A stretch of DNA of 9,675 nucleotides. Source: Rickettsiales bacterium. GTDB taxonomy: Bacteria; Pseudomonadota; Alphaproteobacteria; Rs-D84. The translations under genes were made by a program, and so were the position numbers. The notes under the pieces were generated by a model that did no database searches, had not been told where the DNA came from, and worked only from the letters and a program-made list of their open reading frames with translations. Location: positions 1 through 9,675 of the forward strand of contig JAIRLP010000046.1 in assembly GCA_031259365.1 (NCBI GenBank), read 5' to 3'. This document shows positions 1 through 6,405 of the stretch, one piece after another; position 1 is the first letter of the stretch; every line of letters begins with the position of its first letter.

Positions 1-350
1 GCCTGGGATGATACGCATACACTGTTACCATAACTTGTACGCATCAGAACACATTCGATTTGTTCATGATCATTCAGTTCCAACAAGAATTTGGTTGTCT
101 GGCCATCCGATGATTCCAGTTTTTGCACAATGGTTAGGGGCAGTGTACGCGCTGTTTCATCCAGTTGTTTACGCAAGCTTTCTGGCAGATTCTTCATAGA
201 TGCAAAATCTGGCGCCCCACGGTTTAGCCATTCTGATACCTGTTTCGCGCGAAAGCGTGGTTGACCCATTTCGGCCAGAAATTGTTCCAGCTGTGCGGAC
301 GTCATATTAAAAAGAATTGGTTTAATGTCTGTCATATTAGATAGTGTCAT
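1..350 (-). CDS. rlmN: RlmN, 23S rRNA A2503 C2-methyltransferase, N-terminal 116 residues (runs off window)
   Basis: RlmN is a cytoplasmic radical-SAM enzyme that methylates C2 of adenine 2503 in 23S rRNA and of A37 in some tRNAs. The visible part translates without a stop. It shows the family's N-terminal helical region (FRAKQVSEWL, residues 33-42), then SSDGQTTKFLLEL (80-92), IECVLM (98-103) and YGNSVCVSSQ (107-116), the conserved stretch just before the CxxxCxxC iron-sulfur motif. That motif and the catalytic cysteines lie beyond base 1, so activity cannot be judged. The start is uncertain: in-frame ATGs occur at 350, 335 and 305, and none has a convincing ribosome binding site. I give the longest. 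Homology seems to begin near LFNMTS (13-18), which any of the first two starts would keep. The gene lies 247 bases downstream of surA on the same strand. Its own promoter is not obvious. Confidence 0.88.
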   Translation of the reverse strand, partial: MTLSNMTDIKPILFNMTSAQLEQFLAEMGQPRFRAKQVSEWLNRGAPDFASMKNLPESLRKQLDETARTLPLTIVQKLESSDGQTTKFLLELNDHEQIECVLMRTSYGNSVCVSSQ

Positions 351-408
351 CAAAAGATAATGTAATTTGCGGCAGGATAATTAAATGAATAACGAGAGTT
401 TTCGCACA

Positions 409-427
409 GCATGTATATCATACATGC
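409..427. repeat. Perfect short palindrome upstream of rlmN
   Basis: GCATGTAT (409-416), a 3-base centre, then ATACATGC (420-427): eight perfect base pairs about 60 bases upstream of the rlmN start. The short centre and lack of a T-run fit a protein-binding operator, or a small hairpin, better than a terminator. No function can be assigned from sequence. Confidence 0.5.
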
Positions 428-455
428 AAGTGGAAACCCGAAGTTAGTCGTTTAA

Positions 456-485
456 TTTAACGCCGCCCGCAGGGTGCGGGTTAAA
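456..485. repeat. Bulged hairpin between surA and rlmN
   Basis: TTTAAC (456-461) pairs with GTTAAA (480-485). After a one-base bulge (462), CCGC (463-466) pairs with GCGG (476-479), closing a nine-base loop. An alternative register pairs CCCGC (466-470) with GCGGG (476-480). It abuts the 77-bp element at 483-559 and may belong to the same composite repeat. No T-run follows on either strand. Confidence 0.45.
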
Positions 486-559
486 TCACTCAAATCTTCG
501 TCAAACCTCCTTGCCGTATGTTATACGGCTTCGTTGTTTTTTCTTGATTTGCGCGATTT
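483..559. repeat. 77-bp symmetric palindromic element
   Basis: The layout is exactly symmetric. A 14-base arm (483-496) is complementary to 546-559 at 12 of 14 positions. Two 16-base inner segments (497-512 and 530-545) do not pair with each other but resemble each other as direct repeats, both starting TTCGT and ending CTT. A perfect 7-bp inner stem, GCCGTAT (513-519) with ATACGGC (523-529), encloses a 3-base loop. The outer right arm can instead pair with CGCACAAATC at 565-574. It looks like a REP or MITE type intergenic element. It lies downstream of the surA stop and has no T-run in the surA sense, so it is not a normal terminator. Confidence 0.65.
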
Positions 560-597
560 CTCCTCGCACAAATCATATTATCTTTTGCTGACGCTAT

Positions 598-1434
598 CTA
601 AATCTTATATTTATCATCGTGAATGACGACCACCGCTTTGCGGCGCAATTGCTTTAATTGCTGGTCGGCCATAAACATAGCTTTTTTGTAAACCGTGTTC
701 TGTTTGATAATTTCATCCAGTTTTCCGTATTCAGATGTCTTCTTTTCAGAACAGACCAACAGAACGGAATTGTCCTCGCGTGTGGACCAAGTCAGCTTTG
801 GCAAGCCAATCACACGTTCGCGAATGTCTTCGGATAATTCATATTGGGCTGCAACGAATTTCTGTGGTTCGCCACCCATCTTTTCAGCCATGTTCATCGC
901 ATCATCACAAGACTTTGGCTTTGTCAGTTTATTGGCAACGGCTTCTGGGATATCAATCAGACGCACAATTGTCATTTCAATTGGCAAACCGCGGGCGCGT
1001 TCCAAATCTTGTTTTTCTTCCATTATTTCTTCAGAAGACACGTCGATTGTCGGAACAATGGTGCGGGCGATCACAATCTGCCATGCAATATTTGCAGATA
1101 CAGCAGATTTTGCCATCACGCGCTGGGTTGTAGACATATCGCCCAGATTCATAGCCTTTAATTCTTTTTCAACATCTGCATCAGATGGAACAGCCTTGAA
1201 ATTTTGTGCATAATCAACCTTGATCTGATCGTCGACAATATTCTGCAACGCACGGCGACGATTGTCAGTTGATACATCGCCTGGTTTATTCATTAATGCC
1301 ACGCGGGCCGTTATGTCTGTGTCGGTAATTGGTTTGCTAGCAACAGTTGCAACGACCGATGCACCAAATGATGGTTGCGCTAATGCGATACATGTGGCGA
1401 CAATGGCACAAGTTTTTAATCCAAATATTTTCAT
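598..1434 (-). CDS. surA: SurA-like periplasmic chaperone, short form with a degenerate parvulin domain
   Basis: SurA escorts unfolded outer-membrane proteins through the periplasm; E. coli SurA has about 428 residues and two parvulin domains. This protein has 278. Residues 1-25 form a signal peptide with probable cleavage after PSFGA. Residues 27-150 match the SurA N-terminal chaperone fold, opening with VVATVASKPITDTDITARV. Residues 152-232 occupy the place of one parvulin domain but keep only fragments (C176 in the CDDA segment, LPKLTWSTREDN, VLLVC at 224-228) and lack the usual substrate-pocket signature, so isomerase activity is doubtful. The tail (235-273) with ADQQLKQLRRKAVVV resembles the SurA C-terminal helix and strand that complete the chaperone core. 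The gene starts 17 bases after the lptD stop, behind a G-rich ribosome binding site. LptD is a known SurA client, which supports the call. A diverged SurA_N-type chaperone is the alternative. Confidence 0.75.
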   Translation of the reverse strand: MKIFGLKTCAIVATCIALAQPSFGASVVATVASKPITDTDITARVALMNKPGDVSTDNRRRALQNIVDDQIKVDYAQNFKAVPSDADVEKELKAMNLGDMSTTQRVMAKSAVSANIAWQIVIARTIVPTIDVSSEEIMEEKQDLERARGLPIEMTIVRLIDIPEAVANKLTKPKSCDDAMNMAEKMGGEPQKFVAAQYELSEDIRERVIGLPKLTWSTREDNSVLLVCSEKKTSEYGKLDEIIKQNTVYKKAMFMADQQLKQLRRKAVVVIHDDKYKI

Positions 1435-1451
1435 TTATATTTCCCCCAACC

Positions 1452-3467
1452 TTATTGTTTCACCCCATTAATAGCCATTCCAAAACGGAATGAAAAAGTC
1501 GTGTTTCCAACATAGTCTTCTTTTTGGGTATTATCACGACGATATTCCAGTGACAAGAAGTAACATGGATGATTATAGAATATTCCCCCTGTATGTCTTT
1601 GGAATTTTTCATCTGTTATATTATAGATCGCATTGAATTTTACCCCAAAGCGTTCTGTTAAATAGAAATTCAGTCCAGCAGTTAATTCATGAATATCATC
1701 ACCCATTGTCTGCGCGTCAATAAACTGAACCGCCCACATGTGACCCAGGCTTAAAAAGTTTCGACTACTTCCAAATCTGGCCGCTGTTTCCATATGGCGC
1801 AATGACAGATTCTTTTCTGTAAATCTAAAGCGTGTTCCCAACGCCAGCCACTGATTGTTTTCATATCCAATGCGACCCACGTAATCTGATGAACCATTAT
1901 GGAATCCACTGTTTGGATCGGTGTCAGGGCGTTCTGTAAAGTCATAAGACTGGCCCAAGAAAACCTCGGCATTATGGCCCGTGTCATCAAATGTAGCCCA
2001 GCGTACGCCATAATCGGCAAAGGTTCCGTTTTCCCACTGGTCCAATCCAGAAAAACGGTTATTGGAAAACAATGTTGCATCAGACAGCAATGCACCCGCA
2101 GAATCATTATTCAATGCATATGCAGAATCATCTAATTCGCGCATTACGGTCAAGCGCACACGCGGTTCAATAATTTGCTTCCATTTGTTTCCAACGTCGA
2201 TCAATGGCAATGACCATTCCATATAGCCGCTTGGTAAGAAACGCGATTTTATTCCTGATTCAATATTGCCACCAATCATTTCAGTGTCATCAAAGTTATA
2301 AATATCGTATCGGACAGACATCGAAGCTGTTAAACGATTTCCCCCCCACAAAGTCCAAGGTGATACCAATCTGGATTCACCAATCACGCGTTGCGAAGCA
2401 GTCCCACTGCCCGAGATGCCCAAAATGTCAGCACTCAAAGTTAAGTATGTTTCATCAAATAAAGGTTTAGTCTGATAGGTTCCGCGAATATTTGGCAAAA
2501 CATCACCATTAGGCACAGATACCTGGGTGCGGCGGTTGCTGCGCAATTCTTGGAAGATATGCGCGTCTGCGATGACGTATCCGGTTTCACCAAATAATTC
2601 AACCTTGGCCCCAGAATCCAAATACGGCTGATCATCATAGAATCCATATTTTTGCAAATAAGTTTTATCAGAAGAGCGTTCCAAATAGATAGTTGTACGT
2701 ACATGTTCGCCCAATTCAATGACGTCGTCGTTAAAGATATGCCAACGATCTGCGCCATCACGATTATGCGTAAATGATCCGTGTGTTCTGAATTCAGAAT
2801 GAGAAGCGTTCAAACGATGTTCCAGTTGGAATAACGGATTTTCTGCTGTCAGGTATGAAAAAGTTACTGTCATGTCATGGGTGTCAGACAATGCGATATA
2901 GACTGGCAAGTTAAACTGTGTACCCATGTTATTTGTGGAATTAAAGTCCGGCAGTAAAATACCACTTTTTCGTTTAATGGAAGGATCCGGCATTTCCAAG
3001 AATGGGAACCAAAATATTGGGATTCCATAAGCCCAAAAGACCGGGTTATAGAATTTCATCATATGATCATCCATATTGTGTTCAATTGTGGATGTAGAAA
3101 TTTCCCAAGCATTGCCATAATCATCACAACCATAACATGCAGTAAATATGGCCTTTTTGGATATAGCGGATTCATCTTCACGTTTGATACTGGCGGCTGT
3201 TACATGAACGTTCTTGCCCAGCCATAATTCAATGTCTTGCCCAGCTGCATCTGCGCCTTTGTTTCCGATGTATGAATCAACCAGTGTTACCTTTTGTCCA
3301 GATGTGTTTGAAATTTCGGTCTTGCCAGTTGTCTTTATTTCAGATGATTTAACATTATATTCAATTTTTGGCGCAGTAATTGTTTTCGGCGCGTCCATAT
3401 CGATCCCCACAGCGCACAATGCGCTGGGAAGTAAAAGTGCAGCCAAGATGATTTTGAAAAATTTCAT
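1452..3467 (-). CDS. lptD: LptD, outer-membrane LPS-assembly protein
   Basis: LptD is the outer-membrane barrel that, with the lipoprotein LptE, inserts lipopolysaccharide into the outer leaflet. The product has 671 residues. Residues 1-19 are a signal peptide. A short OstA/LptA-like jellyroll (about 30-110) follows, then the family hallmark: CYGC (111-114), NAWEIS (119-124), GIPIFWFPF (148-156) and PDPSIKRKSGILLP (160-173). The rest is beta-strand rich, with alternating aromatic residues, as expected of the barrel. Mature-protein cysteines are C111, C114 and C635 (YNHPCYFLSLEYRRD). The two N-terminal and one C-terminal positions fit the disulfides that link jellyroll and barrel in E. coli LptD, though C635 is single where E. 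coli has a CC pair. Its ATG overlaps the lptF stop (TAATG), implying translational coupling. It is shorter than E. coli LptD (784 residues), chiefly in the jellyroll region. Confidence 0.95.
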   Translation of the reverse strand: MKFFKIILAALLLPSALCAVGIDMDAPKTITAPKIEYNVKSSEIKTTGKTEISNTSGQKVTLVDSYIGNKGADAAGQDIELWLGKNVHVTAASIKREDESAISKKAIFTACYGCDDYGNAWEISTSTIEHNMDDHMMKFYNPVFWAYGIPIFWFPFLEMPDPSIKRKSGILLPDFNSTNNMGTQFNLPVYIALSDTHDMTVTFSYLTAENPLFQLEHRLNASHSEFRTHGSFTHNRDGADRWHIFNDDVIELGEHVRTTIYLERSSDKTYLQKYGFYDDQPYLDSGAKVELFGETGYVIADAHIFQELRSNRRTQVSVPNGDVLPNIRGTYQTKPLFDETYLTLSADILGISGSGTASQRVIGESRLVSPWTLWGGNRLTASMSVRYDIYNFDDTEMIGGNIESGIKSRFLPSGYMEWSLPLIDVGNKWKQIIEPRVRLTVMRELDDSAYALNNDSAGALLSDATLFSNNRFSGLDQWENGTFADYGVRWATFDDTGHNAEVFLGQSYDFTERPDTDPNSGFHNGSSDYVGRIGYENNQWLALGTRFRFTEKNLSLRHMETAARFGSSRNFLSLGHMWAVQFIDAQTMGDDIHELTAGLNFYLTERFGVKFNAIYNITDEKFQRHTGGIFYNHPCYFLSLEYRRDNTQKEDYVGNTTFSFRFGMAINGVKQ

Positions 3468-4525
3468 TACTTTCTAAATAGGGCGTACAATATACCTGCC
3501 AGGACCAAGCCTTGGGCCAGAATCAAAATGCCCAATTCGGTAAGTGTTGTTATTATGTTGCCGACGGTCATGAATAATGCCATCACACCTGCCATCGCAG
3601 CGACTGCAACAGCTGGGGCAAAACTGGCACGACGACGCAGCAATGACGAGCGTAACAAAATCATAGCGCATAATGCGGCCAGAATTAAATTCATTATCGG
3701 GCTAAGAAAACGCGTGCAGATTTCAGTCAGCACCAGTTTATGTTGTTTTTTTGTTTCTTGGTGTGTAACAGATTTTAACAAATCCCATGTGGAAATACGT
3801 CGAACCTTGAATGAATCATTACCGGCTTTGTCTGCGACGTTTAAATCCATATCAAATGTATCAAATGTTCCAACAGTCAGATTTTCGTCCCTTGATTGCA
3901 GTGAACCATTGATCATCACAATTGACAGGCCGCGCGAAGTCGCGACTAATTTGCCTTTTTCAGCAAAAATAGTCAGTTCAGATTTAGGATCACGGGCATC
4001 TGTTAACATTACCTGGGATAAATCATGACCAGATACTTTGTCTACGTAGACAACCAAACCACTGGATATTTCTGTAAAGGCCGCTTCTTGTAATTTCATG
4101 TGGGCCAGACCATAACGCAATTCCCACTGGGTATCATAGAATTTGGATTGGGTTGCTGGTACAATCCAGATATTTAAAATCAAATTAACAACGGTCATAA
4201 ATACGGCCAAGCTAAGCGCTGGACCCGCAATTTGTCTTGGGGACAGACCACTTGCCGCCAAAACAGTGATTTCATTATCCGAGATAAGTTTATTGTAAAT
4301 AAAGATAATGGCTATGAACGTAACAAACGGGATAATAATTGAAACAATAAATGGAATCATCAAAGATGTCAGTCCCATAAAATTACCAATGTCGACACCA
4401 TAGTTTAAGATAAACTTCATCATGGACATAATCTGCAACATCCATGCCAAGCCTGTCAAGACCAGCAGCAGCATAATAAATACCGTGACCAGTTGCTTTT
4501 TAAAATATCGATTGATGATTTTCAT
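3467..4525 (-). CDS. lptF: LptF, LPS export ABC transporter permease
   Basis: LptF and LptG are the membrane halves of the LptB2FG transporter that extracts lipopolysaccharide from the inner membrane. From this start the product has 352 residues. Membrane helices lie at about 11-33, 52-78, 100-123, 272-294, 303-325 and 329-349. A periplasmic beta-jellyroll (about 140-245) sits between helices 3 and 4, the YjgP/YjgQ layout. IYNKLISDNEITVLAASGLSP (76-96) is the cytoplasmic coupling region that contacts LptB; its YNKL-SDNE form favours LptF over LptG. The frame is open to 4666, but homology begins at MKIINRYFKKQLV, and a promoter ends just before 4525, so I chose that ATG. It has no Shine-Dalgarno sequence. 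The stop overlaps the lptD start by one base. LptG, normally the next gene, is missing here. Confidence 0.85.
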   Translation of the reverse strand: MKIINRYFKKQLVTVFIMLLLVLTGLAWMLQIMSMMKFILNYGVDIGNFMGLTSLMIPFIVSIIIPFVTFIAIIFIYNKLISDNEITVLAASGLSPRQIAGPALSLAVFMTVVNLILNIWIVPATQSKFYDTQWELRYGLAHMKLQEAAFTEISSGLVVYVDKVSGHDLSQVMLTDARDPKSELTIFAEKGKLVATSRGLSIVMINGSLQSRDENLTVGTFDTFDMDLNVADKAGNDSFKVRRISTWDLLKSVTHQETKKQHKLVLTEICTRFLSPIMNLILAALCAMILLRSSLLRRRASFAPAVAVAAMAGVMALFMTVGNIITTLTELGILILAQGLVLAGILYALFRK

Positions 4526-4532
4526 ATGTCGA

Positions 4533-4561
4533 AGTATAAAGCAGAGATTAATCACCGTCAA
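4533..4561 (-). promoter_or_regulatory. sigma70-like promoter of lptF-lptD-surA, probably giving a leaderless mRNA
   Basis: On the minus strand TTGACG (4561-4556) is followed by exactly 17 bases and TATACT (4538-4533). The lptF ATG begins at 4525, with only 7 bases between the -10 box and the A of the start codon. Transcription would therefore begin at, or at most a few bases before, the ATG. The absence of a ribosome binding site fits a leaderless message. Confidence 0.68.
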
Positions 4562-4570
4562 GCTTTGCCC

Positions 4571-4681
4571 TTGAAATAAATTAGAATAATACATCTGCTG
4601 GCCTTCGTCGCCGGTCATGTACGTCAATGTACACTCCCTTTGACGAAGTCTTCGCATCTCTATCATTCTAATTCATTTCAA
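4571..4681. repeat. 111-bp REP/MITE-like imperfect palindrome, copy A
   Basis: The outer arms 4571-4591 and 4661-4681 are complementary at 19 of 21 positions (TTGAAAT and TTAGAAT at the left, ATTCTAA and ATTTCAA at the right). Inside come a mostly unpaired segment, a perfect 7-bp stem CTTCGTC (4603-4609) with GACGAAG (4642-4648), an 8 by 8 internal loop, and a 5-bp stem TGTAC/GTACA enclosing GTCAAT. The two outer mismatches are A opposite C on the plus strand and so become G-U pairs in minus-strand RNA. The element fills the gap between the -35 boxes of the divergent lptF and nusA promoters. It shares its design and core with copy B at 8773-8875. No mobility gene is visible. Confidence 0.7.
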
Positions 4682-4715
4682 ATTTACAAAAATTATATAA
4701 AAATAAAGGTTTTTC
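4682..4715 (+). promoter_or_regulatory. A/T-tract region upstream of the nusA promoter, possible UP element
   Basis: A run of alternating A and T tracts sits directly upstream of the nusA -35 box, where the RNA polymerase alpha C-terminal domains bind. Composition fits an UP element, but no exact consensus match is claimed. Confidence 0.35.
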
Positions 4716-4744
4716 TTGCATTTGTGCGATTCGGTATGCATAAT
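4716..4744 (+). promoter_or_regulatory. sigma70-like promoter of nusA-infB
   Basis: TTGCAT (4716-4721), a 17-base spacer, and CATAAT (4739-4744). Transcription should begin near 4749-4752, giving a leader of about 73 bases before the nusA ATG. The position just upstream of the operon and the ideal spacing make this the best promoter in the window. Confidence 0.75.
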
Positions 4745-4768
4745 AGGCATGTTCTTAAATAATTTTTT

Positions 4769-4796
4769 GAGGGCGGGCTTGAAAAAGCCCGCTCTC
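4769..4796 (+). promoter_or_regulatory. Stable leader hairpin in the nusA 5' UTR
   Basis: GAGGGCGGGCTT (4769-4780), a GAAA tetraloop (4781-4784), then AAGCCCGCTCTC (4785-4796): 12 base pairs including one G-U. No T-run follows, so it is not a simple terminator. Six T's immediately precede it (4763-4768), and an A7 run lies between the Shine-Dalgarno and the ATG (4816-4822). These could pair across the hairpin and occlude translation initiation. Stabilisation of the message is another possibility. NusA is known to regulate its own operon in other bacteria, but by what route here is unknown. Confidence 0.6.
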
Positions 4797-4823
4797 TTAA
4801 TAGAAAACACAGGAGAAAAAAAC

Positions 4824-6374
4824 ATGTCTTTCGTTTCTATGCCTAGACAGGATTTGTTGTTGGCAATTAATTCTTTGGCCAGTGAAAAACAGATTGAACG
4901 CGACGTTGTTGTTGAAAGTTTGGAAGCTGCTATTGCCAAAATTGCAAAGCATAAGTTTGGTGAAGAATTTAATATTGTTGCCAGCATTGATCGCAAAAAC
5001 GGTGCAATTCACGTTAAACGTGTATTTGAAGTTATTGAATCTGCCGACAAATTACCAGAAGATGTCGAATATGATGCAAATACAATGTTGACGGTTGTTC
5101 AGGCCAAGAAATACAACAAAGACGCCAAGGTTGGCGATACGGTGGAAGACCCATTACCAGAACCAGAATTTGGACGTATGGCTTTTCAAACAGCAAAACA
5201 GATTATGACAGCCCGCGTTCGTGACGCAGAAAAAGGCCGCCAGTTTGAAGAATTCAAAGACAATATTGGCGATATCATCAGTGGTGTTGTAAAACGTATC
5301 GAATTTGGAAACGTTTTCGTTGATATCAATGGCAAAGCAGAAGGTTACATCAAGGGGACAGAACTGATCCCTGGTGAACGTTTGGCTGCTGGTGACCGCG
5401 TACGTGCCTTGATTATGGATGTTGCACGTTCTAATTCAGGTCCGCAGATTTTTTTGACCAGAACTCATCCAATGTTCATGGAAAAACTGTTCGTTCAAGA
5501 GGTTCCTGAAATCTACGAAGGTATTATTAAAATCAAATCTGTTGCACGCGCACCTGGGTCACATGCCAAGATTGCAGTGGAAACACAAGATCCATCTATT
5601 GACGCTGTTGGGATGACAGTTGGTATCAAGGGGACTCGTATTCAACCTGTTATTAACGAATGTCATGGTGAAAAGATTGACGTTATTTTGTATTCAGAAG
5701 ATCCAGCCGTATTTATCGTAAACGCGATGCAGCCTGCAAAAGTGGCCAAGATCATCGTTGATGAAGATACACGCACAGCAGCTGTTGTTGTAAACGAAGA
5801 TCAACAGTCTTTGGCAATTGGTCGTCGTGGTCAGAATGTACGTTTGGCTTCTCAGTTGACTGGTTGGAATATCGACGTTATGAACGAAACCGAAGAACAA
5901 GAACGTCGTGCAAAAGAATTCAAAGAAAAGACAGAATTGTTTATCCGTGGTCTGGACGTTGATGAAATGATTGCACATCTGTTGATCACAGAAGGTTTCC
6001 GTACAATTGAAGAAATCGCATTCGTCGATAGCACCGAATTGATGGAAGTAGAAGGTTTCAACGAAGAATTGGCAACAGAATTGCAGACACGTGCAAAAAA
6101 TTACTTGGTAAAAGTAGAAGAAGACTACAAGGCACAAGGCCATAAATTGGGCATGAAAGACGACTTGTTAAACTTTGACTTTATCAAACGTCCAATTATA
6201 ATGAAGCTAGGTGCCGCTGGAATCCGTTCTTTGGAAGATTTGGCAGACTTGGCATCTGATGAATTGATTGAAATTTTGGGTGAAGAAACAATGAGCGAAC
6301 GCCTTGCTGCGCGCGTTATTATGAAAGCCCGTGAACTGGCGTATAATATTACGCAAGACGAGGATGCGGAATAA
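4824..6374 (+). CDS. nusA: NusA, transcription termination/antitermination factor
   Basis: NusA binds RNA polymerase and nascent RNA and modulates pausing, termination and antitermination. The product has 516 residues, with all domains present: an RNA-polymerase-binding N-terminal domain (about 1-125), an S1 domain (about 147-213), KH1 (about 225-300, loop GIKG at 267-270) and KH2 (about 305-352, with AIGRRGQNVRLASQLTGWNI and loop GRRG at 333-336). Two C-terminal acidic helical repeats lie at about 370-427 and 447-507, as in proteobacteria. The ATG at 4824 follows a good Shine-Dalgarno, AGGAG at 4811-4815; an upstream in-frame ATG at 4716 lies within the promoter and is rejected. KH1 has DAVGMTVGIKG where many homologues have DPVGACVGMRG, a mild divergence. 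The gene heads a two-gene operon with infB. The usual upstream rimP and the downstream ylxR are missing. Confidence 0.97.
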   Translation: MSFVSMPRQDLLLAINSLASEKQIERDVVVESLEAAIAKIAKHKFGEEFNIVASIDRKNGAIHVKRVFEVIESADKLPEDVEYDANTMLTVVQAKKYNKDAKVGDTVEDPLPEPEFGRMAFQTAKQIMTARVRDAEKGRQFEEFKDNIGDIISGVVKRIEFGNVFVDINGKAEGYIKGTELIPGERLAAGDRVRALIMDVARSNSGPQIFLTRTHPMFMEKLFVQEVPEIYEGIIKIKSVARAPGSHAKIAVETQDPSIDAVGMTVGIKGTRIQPVINECHGEKIDVILYSEDPAVFIVNAMQPAKVAKIIVDEDTRTAAVVVNEDQQSLAIGRRGQNVRLASQLTGWNIDVMNETEEQERRAKEFKEKTELFIRGLDVDEMIAHLLITEGFRTIEEIAFVDSTELMEVEGFNEELATELQTRAKNYLVKVEEDYKAQGHKLGMKDDLLNFDFIKRPIIMKLGAAGIRSLEDLADLASDELIEILGEETMSERLAARVIMKARELAYNITQDEDAE

Positions 6375-6380
6375 TTCCGC
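6366..6380 (+). repeat. Perfect palindrome over the nusA stop codon
   Basis: GCGGAAT (6366-6372), one central A, then ATTCCGC (6374-6380). It spans the nusA TAA and ends 14 bases before the infB Shine-Dalgarno AGGAG (6394-6398). No T-run follows. As RNA it could give only a short hairpin with reduced pairing near the centre, perhaps a processing or pausing site. It may also be chance. Confidence 0.4.
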
Positions 6381-6405
6381 AATCCCCGCGTATAGGAGTG
6401 AATGA

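Larger units (their letters stand above)
351..597. other. surA-rlmN intergenic region rich in inverted repeats
   Basis: No credible gene lies here. The stretch holds three separate dyad structures, listed individually: a 77-bp symmetric element (483-559), a bulged hairpin (456-485) and a tight 8-bp-arm palindrome (409-427). None is followed by a T-run on the minus strand, so I see no standard intrinsic terminator after surA, and read-through into rlmN is possible. I found no convincing sigma70 promoter for rlmN. Confidence 0.6.

Noticed and set aside
8..199. Plus-strand ORF of 63 codons at the left edge
   Set aside because: It is antisense to the recognisable RlmN reading frame.
483..559. 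The 77-bp element as a rho-independent terminator of surA
   Set aside because: In the surA sense no T-run follows the stems; the T-rich stretch at 535-542 lies within the structure and on the plus strand.
695..1213. Plus-strand ORF of 172 codons within surA
   Set aside because: It is antisense to the surA frame, which has a signal peptide and domain match; it looks like a shadow frame.
4526..4666. In-frame extension adding 47 residues to the N-terminus of LptF
   Set aside because: It runs through the lptF promoter and palindrome copy A, has no LptF-like sequence, and homology and membrane topology start at 4525.
4716..4823. In-frame extension of NusA starting at 4716
   Set aside because: It covers the -35 and -10 boxes and the leader hairpin; the ATG at 4824 has a proper AGGAG and matches the usual NusA N-terminus.
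4673..4996. Minus-strand ORF of 107 codons antisense to the start of nusA
   Set aside because: It opposes a clearly conserved gene and promoter, with no recognisable protein features.
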